Under the pieces are notes generated by a model. That model was given only the letters and a program-made list of their open reading frames with translations, did not search any database and was not told the origin of the DNA. A stretch of DNA of 17,173 bases from the NCBI GenBank assembly GCA_018699075.1, contig JABIPV010000393.1, forward strand, positions 1-17,173, in the 5' to 3' direction. Made by a program: the position numbers and the translations under genes. This DNA is from Kordiimonadaceae bacterium (GTDB taxonomy: Bacteria > Pseudomonadota > Alphaproteobacteria > Sphingomonadales > Emcibacteraceae). This document shows positions 1-5,561 of the stretch, one piece after another (within the stretch, counting starts at the first letter, position 1; each line of letters begins with the position of its first letter).

Positions 1-1016
1 AGGCTTTAAAAAGTGGTCACACCCATTATTCGCCGCTGTCCGGTGAATATGACCTTCGCACGGCAATAGCAGAGCATGCATCATCGTTATATCAGGGCGG
101 TGTTGCTGCGGAAAATGTCGTTGTTTGCACGGGCGCACAGGGCGCGTTATTTGCCACCTTTTTGTGTTTAACGGAAGCGGGTGACGAAGTGATCGTGCTT
201 GAACCCTGCTACGCGCCGTATCCTGCGGTTGTGACGGCGGGGGGTGCCACTATGGTCACCGTAACCCTAGATAAAGAAACCGGCTATCCGCTTGATTTAG
301 ATAAAATTAAAGCGGCGGCTACCCCGAAAACCAAAGCGATTTTGGTTAATTCACCCGGTAATCCGTCGGGGGCTGTGTTTGATCAGGGTGCCTTTAATCA
401 GTTGGCGCTTTTTTGTCAGGAAAATTCAATTTGGCTTGTGTCTGATGAAGTATATTGGTCGCTGTGTTTTGAAGGGAAACATACCTCGCCCTATATTAGG
501 ACAGAGTGCCGAGAAACGATGATTGTTATTAATAGCTTATCAAAATCACATGCCATGACGGGGTGGCGGATAGGCTGGGCAATAGGTCCTGAACAATTTA
601 TCAAATCAATGACAGATTTGGGTCAAGCTTTGCATTTTGGCATAAATCAGTTCGTGCAAAAGGCGGCGATTGTTGCCTTAAAAGATAGCGCGACCACTGA
701 TAATTTTAAAGAGCTGTTTCGAAAAAGACGTGATGCGCTCTCGAACGGACTTCGAAAAAGCAATCACCTTGAATTTGCGGTTCCAAAAGGCGGCATGTTT
801 GTCCTATTGGATATATCAAGCACCGGACTAAACGGAAAAGAATTTTCAGAACAACTTCTGGAAGAAGAAAAAGTTGCCGTTGTGCCGGGATTTGGCTTTG
901 GGCCGTCGGTTGAAAACACCGTTAGAATAGGTTTTTTATGTGAAGAGGCGCGCTTGGAAGCGGCGGCAAAAAGAATTGTCAGTTTTACAGAAAGAAAAGT
1001 TGCAGAAACGGTTTAA
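1..1016 (+). CDS. Class I/II PLP-dependent aminotransferase, 5' end cut by window
   Basis: The reading frame is already open at base 3 and gives 337 residues to the stop, so roughly the first 40-60 residues of a normal 380-400 residue enzyme are missing. It is a fold-type I aminotransferase that moves an amino group between an amino acid and a 2-oxo acid using pyridoxal phosphate in the cytoplasm. Visible motifs in order are VNSPGNPSG (cofactor and substrate contacts), SDEVYW (Asp that contacts the PLP ring nitrogen), NSLSKSHAMTGWRIGW with the Schiff-base lysine encoded at 543-545, and a C-terminal VRIGF whose Arg normally holds the substrate carboxylate. It resembles aspartate/aromatic aminotransferases, but the substrate cannot be read from sequence. 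The sulfatase gene starts 13 nt after its stop, suggesting one transcript. TTG at 162 is only an internal codon; conserved sequence continues upstream of it. Confidence 0.93.
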   Translation, partial: ALKSGHTHYSPLSGEYDLRTAIAEHASSLYQGGVAAENVVVCTGAQGALFATFLCLTEAGDEVIVLEPCYAPYPAVVTAGGATMVTVTLDKETGYPLDLDKIKAAATPKTKAILVNSPGNPSGAVFDQGAFNQLALFCQENSIWLVSDEVYWSLCFEGKHTSPYIRTECRETMIVINSLSKSHAMTGWRIGWAIGPEQFIKSMTDLGQALHFGINQFVQKAAIVALKDSATTDNFKELFRKRRDALSNGLRKSNHLEFAVPKGGMFVLLDISSTGLNGKEFSEQLLEEEKVAVVPGFGFGPSVENTVRIGFLCEEARLEAAAKRIVSFTERKVAETV

Positions 1017-1029
1017 GGTAAAGGGTCTA

Positions 1030-2499
1030 ATGATGAATAAAATTGGCTTTGCTTTCCTAATAATGGCGATGATTGGTTATTGTTCATCCGCAATTGCACA
1101 AGAAACCAAGCGCCCTCAGAATATTTTATTCATTGCTGTTGATGACCTGCGTCCTGAACTGGGGGCGTTTGGCGCACAGCATATGATCACGCCCAATATT
1201 GATAAATTGGCGGGGCAGGGGTTTAGTTTTACAAATCATTTTGTTCACGCGCCCACCTGCGGGGCATCGCGGTTTTCATTGCTGACGGGGCGTATTGCCA
1301 CCAATTTGAAACATGTATCGAACGAAGCGCTACGAACCGAAATCGGTGATAGTCCAAATAATGATTTTATCACCTTTCCCCGTTATTTTAGGGAAAATGG
1401 CTATACCACTGTTGCGCTTGGGAAAATTGGTCATTATCCCGGTGGCACGGTGGCGCCATATACTGGGATAAATCCAAATCCGCGTCCCGAAATTCCCGGT
1501 GCGTGGGATATTTCAAAGGCGCCTACAGCACAGTGGGGCACGGAACAAAATGGTTTCTTTGGTTATGCCGACGGCACAAACCGCAATGATTTGATGAAAA
1601 ACACCCCGCCATTTGAAGCGGGTGACGTGGATGATATGGGATATCCTGATGGTCACACGGCGGCAATGGCAGTTGATCAAATTGAAAGTTTAAGCGGGCA
1701 AGACAAACCATTTTTACTGGCGGTTGGTTTTTATAAACCGCATTTGCCTTTTACTGCGCCAAAGAAATATTGGGATATGTATAACCGTGCAGATATCCCC
1801 CTTTCCCCCAATCCAAGCGTACCAAAAGGCGTCAGTGAAAAAAATACGCTGCATAATAGCGGCGAATTTAACCAGTATAAGCTGGGTAAAGAAACGGCGG
1901 CGATCGGCAAACCCTTAAGTGATGATTACGCCCGTGAACTGCGCCATGCATATGTGGCGGCAGTTAGTTATATTGATGCGCAAATTGGTAAAGTGCTCAG
2001 CGCGCTTGAAAAGAGCGGACAGGCGGATAATACGGTGGTGGTTTTATGGGGGGATCATGGTTGGCACCTAGGTGATCAAACAATTTGGGGCAAACACAGT
2101 CTTTATGAGCGCGCGTTAAAAAGCCCGCTGATCATCAGACTGCCGCAGACTGAAGGCGGTGTGATTAAAAATCAGATCGTCGAAACCGTTGATATATATC
2201 CTACACTGATTGAACTAACGGGTTTAAGGGGGCCGGGTAAACTCTCCGGTCAAAGCCTGACAGGTGCAATGGAAAATGCAGAACCATCACCGCGCGTTGC
2301 GCGAAGTTTTTGGCAAAATAGTGTGACATTAAGAAATGATAAATACCGCATCATTGTCCACGGAGAAAATTTTCCCGATGATGTGGAGCTTTACGATCAT
2401 CAAAAAGACGTGAACGAAACTGAGAATGTGATTAATCAAAATCTGGGTGAGGCGATGCCGCTTTTTAAGCAGGCGTTGGAGTTGATGTTGGAGAAGTAA
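1030..2499 (+). CDS. Exported type I sulfatase, iduronate-2-sulfatase-like
   Basis: A 489-residue arylsulfatase-family hydrolase expected to remove sulfate esters from carbohydrates in the periplasm. I start it at ATG 1030 (a second ATG follows at once) because an AAGG-type ribosome site lies just upstream and the first ~24 residues then form a clean signal peptide ending AIAQ. The frame is open further upstream, but that part overlaps the aminotransferase. Active-site features: metal-binding Asp pair in FIAVDDLRPELG (D38, D39), the formylglycine motif CGASR with C77 and R81, KPHLPF with H238, and WGDHGW (D342, H343) followed by K355 in IWGKHS. The VDDLRP and GFYKPHLPF wording is that of iduronate-2-sulfatase. 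C77 must be converted to formylglycine by a maturase not present here. Exact substrate unknown. Confidence 0.93.
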   Translation: MMNKIGFAFLIMAMIGYCSSAIAQETKRPQNILFIAVDDLRPELGAFGAQHMITPNIDKLAGQGFSFTNHFVHAPTCGASRFSLLTGRIATNLKHVSNEALRTEIGDSPNNDFITFPRYFRENGYTTVALGKIGHYPGGTVAPYTGINPNPRPEIPGAWDISKAPTAQWGTEQNGFFGYADGTNRNDLMKNTPPFEAGDVDDMGYPDGHTAAMAVDQIESLSGQDKPFLLAVGFYKPHLPFTAPKKYWDMYNRADIPLSPNPSVPKGVSEKNTLHNSGEFNQYKLGKETAAIGKPLSDDYARELRHAYVAAVSYIDAQIGKVLSALEKSGQADNTVVVLWGDHGWHLGDQTIWGKHSLYERALKSPLIIRLPQTEGGVIKNQIVETVDIYPTLIELTGLRGPGKLSGQSLTGAMENAEPSPRVARSFWQNSVTLRNDKYRIIVHGENFPDDVELYDHQKDVNETENVINQNLGEAMPLFKQALELMLEK

Positions 2500-2523
2500 A
2501 TAAACACCCTTTCTACAATCTCC

Positions 2524-2583
2524 GTCATTCCGGCGAAGGCCGGAATCCAGTCCCAGAGAGAGGAGACCCTCGCAGAGGGACTG
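2524..2583. repeat. Composite palindromic intergenic repeat (GTCATTCCGGC family look)
   Basis: ATTCCGGC at 2527-2534 and GCCGGAAT at 2539-2546 form a perfect 8-bp stem around GAAG. Immediately after, CAGTCCC (2548-2554) pairs with GGGACTG (2577-2583), enclosing a small GAGG/CCTC hairpin (2560-2563 with 2568-2571). The GTCATTCC...GGAATCCAG core resembles dispersed intergenic repeats known in many proteobacteria (compare dRS3 of Neisseria); family membership is inference. It lies just downstream of the sulfatase stop and could also act as a transcript 3' end. Confidence 0.7.
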
Positions 2584-2700
2584 ATTTGATTGAGTGTTGC
2601 GTCCCCACAGACCTACATAATAAATACTCCAACCTTGGCACGTGGAAATCCTATCTAACGGGAAGCTTCTGAAAATCGGAACCCAAGTTGATATCGATCA

Positions 2701-2725
2701 AAGGGGTCAGATACATTTGATTTCC
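2701..2725. mobile_element. Possible remnant of a REP/Y1-transposase-associated element
   Basis: The motif GGGGTCAGATACATTTGATT is of a kind I associate from memory with sequence next to Y1 (REP-associated tyrosine) transposase genes. No transposase reading frame survives nearby, so at most this is a scar. The GC-rich palindrome at 2794-2809 lies about 70 bases further on and could be its partner. This is recognition without a database check and is held at low confidence. Confidence 0.25.
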
Positions 2726-2793
2726 AAAAAAGAAAAAAGACTTTTATAAATAATATATAACTATCACTCGCCACGCTCTCTTTAGTCTCGCCT

Positions 2794-2809
2794 CAAGCGC
2801 CGGCGCTTG
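2794..2809. repeat. Perfect 16-bp GC-rich palindrome
   Basis: CAAGCGCCGGCGCTTG is its own reverse complement. It is flanked by an imperfect outer match (GCCTCAAGCGC on the left, GCGCTTAGGC on the right), giving a longer, REP-like hairpin. It lies in sequence much richer in GC than its AT-rich surroundings. Function unknown; a REP-type element or a decayed transposon end are the simplest ideas. Confidence 0.6.
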
Positions 2810-2918
2810 CGCTTAGGCTAACGGCACCTTCAAACCGTATGCTTATGCCTCGTTGGGTTCCGATATTCGAAAGATACGCTCTTGATAGGTTTATCACGTG
2901 CCTGGGTTTGGATTATTT

Positions 2919-2938
2919 ATTACTCAGGCCTGAGTAAT
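2919..2938. repeat. Perfect 20-bp palindrome ATTACTCAGG/CCTGAGTAAT
   Basis: Each half is the exact reverse complement of the other with no spacer. It sits about 60 bases past the stop of the minus-strand gene, in the convergent space between that gene and the sulfatase. A spacerless palindrome of this length fits a dimeric protein-binding site or a cruciform better than an RNA terminator, and there is no T run. No protein can be named. Confidence 0.55.
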
Positions 2939-2998
2939 TTATTGGAGCATAATTTTGGACGGGGGATGGAGGGAGAGTACTCCCCTCACTTCCGATCA

Positions 2999-3406
2999 TT
3001 ATCCAAACTGTATAGGGTCGCCTTTTTTATCGAAGGCTAGGAAGTTGGATAGATTGCCTCCTTGTTCTACAGTTTGAGCCATCATTTCTAGTGACGGTGT
3101 TGCTTCTTCAGAGGTCGGCATAATGCCATTTCTACCGGAAAGACAGGCCACGAGTACAATTTGCCAATCTAGTTTCATTTCCTCAGATTCTTTTACTAAA
3201 TCACCAAAGCTGCCGAGTTGATCCAATGTTTTGTCAACACACATAACGGGTTCTAATTCGCCGCCTTGACCAGAATGGAAGTTAATTGCTTCTTGCTCTT
3301 TATGGTCTTTTGGTAGGGATGCTTTTAAAAAAACGAATAATATACGTTGGGGCTGCGCCTGCTGATTTGCGGCGGCTAGCAGAGATGGGTAATCGGTGAT
3401 ATTAAT
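2999..3406 (-). CDS. Conserved hypothetical protein, apparent ATT start
   Basis: From ATG at 3244 only 81 residues can be read, but the frame stays open upstream to 3406 and the extra part is protein-like (INITDYPSLLAAANQQ, then QRILFVFLKASLPKD). The full reading is 135 residues. I choose ATT at 3406-3404 because AAAAGGA sits 8 nt upstream and because proteins of this type, as I remember them, begin M-N-I near the same place and run into LLAAA. The family is a small soluble protein that I recall under the doubtful label 'ribonucleotide reductase subunit alpha'; no catalytic motif is visible and I give no function. Later sections read LEPVMCVDKTLDQL, then VLVACLSGRNGIMPTSEEA, then FLAFDKKGDPIQFG. 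Alternatively the start ATG was lost and the gene is decaying. Confidence 0.7.
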   Translation of the reverse strand: MNITDYPSLLAAANQQAQPQRILFVFLKASLPKDHKEQEAINFHSGQGGELEPVMCVDKTLDQLGSFGDLVKESEEMKLDWQIVLVACLSGRNGIMPTSEEATPSLEMMAQTVEQGGNLSNFLAFDKKGDPIQFG

Positions 3407-3506
3407 TTGGATATTCCTTTTAGTTTGGTAAAATTATATTAGAAGAAAACAGTGCCTGATTGTGCTAGATCGCTCGTTTATATTCAAGGTAAATAACTTA
3501 TGCGCA

Positions 3507-3535
3507 TTGAATTAAATATACGGTCTTCTGATACT
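3507..3535 (+). promoter_or_regulatory. Candidate sigma70-type promoter for the 55-residue gene
   Basis: TTGAAT at 3507-3512 and GATACT at 3530-3535 are separated by 17 nt, about 50 bases ahead of the ATG at 3588. Both hexamers are near consensus by eye only. Confidence 0.35.
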
Positions 3536-3587
3536 TTCAAGTTTATATGTGTTAGACGGTAGTAATGAAACAAAAAAGGGTCATTAG

Positions 3588-3755
3588 ATGAGCTTAAGTG
3601 AAGGTGCCAAAAAAAGAAAAGCGAAAAAAGCGGTTAAGGGAATTAAATCCAAACCCACGGCAGCACAGGCACGCGCAAGGTTAAAAGCCAGTAAAATACC
3701 AAAATCCAAACTAAGCGAACATGGCGGCAGGGCGCACCGCAGGCGAAATGGTTAA
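3588..3755 (+). CDS. Very small, strongly basic hypothetical protein (55 aa)
   Basis: ATG at 3588 follows AAAAAAGGG with a 7-nt spacer, an excellent ribosome site, and the frame runs 55 residues to TAA at 3753. The product is very rich in Lys, Arg and Ala: it opens MSLSEGAKKRKAKKAVKGIK, has an alanine/arginine stretch AAQARARLKA, and ends GGRAHRRRNG. No signal peptide, cysteine pair or membrane segment is present, so a cytoplasmic nucleic-acid or ribosome-associated protein is the natural guess. I do not recognise the family. The strong ribosome site, candidate promoter and consistent composition argue that it is real. A second small basic protein is encoded about 220 bases downstream on the same strand. 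Confidence 0.6.
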   Translation: MSLSEGAKKRKAKKAVKGIKSKPTAAQARARLKASKIPKSKLSEHGGRAHRRRNG

Positions 3756-3889
3756 GCAGACGTGTGTAATTTTAAGACCAAAATAGTAAAAGCACCAACC
3801 TAGACACAATAAAACCCTACCCCAAAATTCCCCCAGATACACCTGTATAAAAATAAGATTATATTAAGTGTTGAGTTTTCTAACAAAAT

Positions 3890-3906
3890 CCCGCCTAATA
3901 AGCGGG
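3890..3906. other. Small hairpin CCCGC/GCGGG upstream of the 74-residue gene
   Basis: CCCGC (3890-3894) and GCGGG (3902-3906) form a 5-bp GC stem around a 7-nt AT-rich loop, in the 217-base space between the two small basic genes. There is no T run. It could lie in the leader of the 74-residue gene or be the 3' end of the preceding transcript. Confidence 0.3.
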
Positions 3907-3972
3907 TTAGAAGTTTAGGGTAAAAAATGCTTTTAAACTTCGTAAGAAATATATAGCAGAGAAGGTAACGTA

Positions 3973-4197
3973 ATGGGATCAAGAGCAACACGACCAAACA
4001 ATGCCGATGAAAAAATGATCGCGGCGATTGAACGCGGTGATCAAGGTATGTTTAAGGATCGCAAACCACCTAAAGGCACGGATAAGAAGCTGATTAAAGA
4101 AAAAGAAGCAAGATCACAAAAAGCGCGTAATAAAGTCGAAAGATTAAAAGCGCTCAGGTTGGCGGCTGAAAAAGAAGGCAAGAAGAAAAAAAAGTAA
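3973..4197 (+). CDS. Small highly charged lysine-rich hypothetical protein (74 aa)
   Basis: ATG at 3973 follows GAGAAGG with a 7-nt spacer. The product starts MGSRATRPNNADEKMIAAIE, contains GMFKDRKPPKGTDKK, and then becomes a continuous charged helix ending in a run of lysines (EGKKKKK). The second half (KEKEARSQKARNKVERLKAL) has the spacing of a single long amphipathic helix or coiled coil. No enzyme motif, signal peptide or membrane segment is visible. I do not recognise the family; a cytoplasmic RNA- or DNA-binding accessory protein is possible by composition only. Codon use looks like ordinary coding sequence, and the ribosome site supports expression. Confidence 0.7.
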   Translation: MGSRATRPNNADEKMIAAIERGDQGMFKDRKPPKGTDKKLIKEKEARSQKARNKVERLKALRLAAEKEGKKKKK

Positions 4198-4255
4198 CCT
4201 AATCGCCTAATGCCCGGCTTTAATTGCGCCTATTGGCCCGATTAGGAGCGCAATT
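4198..4255 (+). ncRNA. Structured 3' segment with competing or pseudoknotted stems
   Basis: Right after the stop of the 74-residue gene, CCTAATCG (4198-4205) is exactly complementary to CGATTAGG (4239-4246), and AATTGCGC (4222-4229) is exactly complementary to GCGCAATT (4248-4255). The two 8-bp stems interleave, so as RNA they must form either a pseudoknot or alternative folds. The second stem can extend by CTA/TAG (4230-4232 with 4243-4245) across a two-base bulge, which would compete directly with the first. There is no following T run. Could be a 3' end, an attenuator for the GIY-YIG gene or an independent small RNA. Confidence 0.4.
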
Positions 4256-4372
4256 GTACCCTCATAAGAAATGCCGCATCATTATCCGCACTCATTACAC
4301 TATAAAGTTATAAAAAGAGACTAAAATTATTAGTCGGATATCAATTCGCAAGCAAGCTTTAGGGAAAATGTT

Positions 4373-4792
4373 ATGGCTGAGAAAAATTGGTGGAATTTAG
4401 ATAAACTTGAGCAAATGGTAGAATGTTATTGCTTGGCTTATAGGAATCCAAAGTTGGAACCGCTCAAGATTTCGAAGATTTATTATTTGGAAAATAAATG
4501 GAATGAACAATGGCCAAATGCTGATAGTGCCGGCGTTTATGCTATTTTCGGAAAGTCTGGATTGCTTTATATTGGTAAGGCTTCGTTAAAAAATTCAATT
4601 GGAAACCGTCTTGCTGACTATTTTGAACAAGGTAACGACGGCAATAATTTTGCCAAGAAAAAGCATAATTGGTCAGACGACCCAACATATTTTGTTACCA
4701 TTGCGACGCGGCTTAGTTGGGAAGCGCCTGCGCTCGAAGAATTTTTAATCCTGCAAGCAAAACCCGTTGATAATACAATCGGGAATAAATAA
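4373..4792 (+). CDS. Stand-alone GIY-YIG-like nuclease domain protein
   Basis: A 139-residue protein starting at ATG 4373, preceded by TAGGGA. After an N-terminal stretch of about 50 residues (WWNLDKLEQMVECY), the GIY-YIG fold is recognisable: AGVYAIF (the GIY strand, with Val for Ile), LLYIGKAS (the YIG strand), then IGNRLADYF with the expected catalytic Arg, and finally LEEFLILQAKPVDNTIGNK with the metal-binding Glu and the terminal Asn. This is the catalytic part shared by UvrC and homing endonucleases, without any DNA-binding module. Such single-domain proteins may be nucleases of unknown target. It has its own leader of about 175 bases and no partner gene immediately downstream. Confidence 0.75.
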   Translation: MAEKNWWNLDKLEQMVECYCLAYRNPKLEPLKISKIYYLENKWNEQWPNADSAGVYAIFGKSGLLYIGKASLKNSIGNRLADYFEQGNDGNNFAKKKHNWSDDPTYFVTIATRLSWEAPALEEFLILQAKPVDNTIGNK

Positions 4793-4831
4793 AAACTAAG
4801 ACTAAGCCATGCCTCTGTAAGAATTATCTTT

Positions 4832-4851
4832 GTAACCTTTTTCTAGGTTAC
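4832..4851. terminator. Possible hairpin terminator after the GIY-YIG gene
   Basis: GTAACC (4832-4837) pairs with GGTTAC (4846-4851) around an 8-nt loop carrying five T residues. It lies about 40 bases after the GIY-YIG stop. The T run is in the loop, not after the stem, so it is not a canonical intrinsic terminator. Confidence 0.3.
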
Positions 4852-4996
4852 GGCATCTAAAAGGGGAACGGTAAAAAAACCATTAAATTTAACTATCTTT
4901 GAACAAATCGTATCAAGCAATTAGCTCTTCCAATTATCGTTTTATGTGTTTAGATAAAATTTATATGGAATGAGCTGATTTTTAACGGGAAAAAAA

Positions 4997-5398
4997 TTGG
5001 CCAATATCAATAATATTTTACTTGTAGAAGATGATGAAGATTTACGAGAAAACCTTGCTCTACAACTTTCACTATGCGGAGAATTTGAAACGACTATTTG
5101 CGTTGATGGAATAGGGGGGTTGAATGCGGTGAAGGAAGATCGATTTGATCTCATCATCTTGGATGTTGGATTGCCAGATTTAGATGGCCGAGAAGTTTGC
5201 CGCATGATGAGAAAGAAGGGTGTGGTAGAACCGATTATTATGCTGACGGCTGAAACATCAGAAGGTGATACTATTTTAGGGCTTAATTCTGGCGCTAATG
5301 ATTATATTACGAAACCGTTCAAATTTACTGTATTAGAAACAAGAATAAGAGCGCAATTGAGGCATCAAGCAACCAAGGACCTCTTTTTCACCGGATGA
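4997..5398 (+). CDS. Receiver-only response regulator, apparently truncated OmpR-type
   Basis: TTG at 4997 is the start: a stop codon lies 21 nt upstream in frame, no ATG is available, and GGGA sits 6 nt before it. The 133 residues form a complete CheY-like receiver: acidic pocket D12/D13 in LLVEDDED, phospho-acceptor D56 in ILDVGLPDLDG, T84 in MLTAE and K106 in ITKPFKF. The sequence then passes RIRAQLRHQ, the linker that in alphaproteobacterial OmpR-type regulators leads into a winged-helix DNA-binding domain, but stops 10 residues later at LFFTG. The following 160 bases contain no winged-helix coding in any forward frame that I can see. It is either a gene that lost its output domain or one now used as a single-domain receiver. 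No histidine kinase lies next to it. Confidence 0.85.
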   Translation: MANINNILLVEDDEDLRENLALQLSLCGEFETTICVDGIGGLNAVKEDRFDLIILDVGLPDLDGREVCRMMRKKGVVEPIIMLTAETSEGDTILGLNSGANDYITKPFKFTVLETRIRAQLRHQATKDLFFTG

Positions 5399-5561
5399 GA
5401 GGGACTTTCCAATCTCGGAATGATTTGCGACCATTGCTGAAGTGACAGGTGTGTGGCACGGGATGAGTTAATTTGTTGTTCTGGCACATTGCCTCTTGCG
5501 AATATCTTTCTCTCCACTAAACTCTCCCTCAACACAAACCACCTAAATAAACGGATTCCGT

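Larger units (their letters stand above)
2500..2998. other. Gene-free patchwork of palindromes between sulfatase and minus-strand gene
   Basis: About 500 bases with no convincing coding sequence on either strand. It holds a composite palindromic repeat (2524-2583), a short motif suggestive of a transposon-associated scar (2701-2725), a 16-bp GC-rich perfect palindrome (2794-2809), a 20-bp perfect palindrome (2919-2938) and a small hairpin GGGAG-AGTA-CTCCC (2971-2984). None is followed by a convincing T run, so I do not call a classical terminator. The density of inverted repeats suggests an insertion-prone junction. Confidence 0.6.

Noticed and set aside
940..1029. Extra 30 residues at the N terminus of the first sulfatase
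   Set aside because: This part overlaps the aminotransferase in another frame, is strongly basic, and would hide the signal peptide; ATG 1030 has a better ribosome site.
2524..2938. CRISPR-like or tandem repeat array
   Set aside because: The palindromes differ from each other in sequence and spacing; there is no repeated unit with spacers.
3800..3997. Hydrophobic 65-residue minus-strand frame that could look like a small membrane protein
   Set aside because: It comes from the antisense of AT-rich spacer and overlaps the start of the 74-residue gene; no ribosome site seen.
4942..5205. Minus-strand frame of 87 residues over the receiver gene
   Set aside because: Antisense shadow of a well-supported receiver domain, Ser-rich low-complexity translation.
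5399..5561. Search for a frameshifted winged-helix domain after the receiver
   Set aside because: All three forward frames are short and unlike OmpR effector domains, so a simple frameshift does not explain the truncation.
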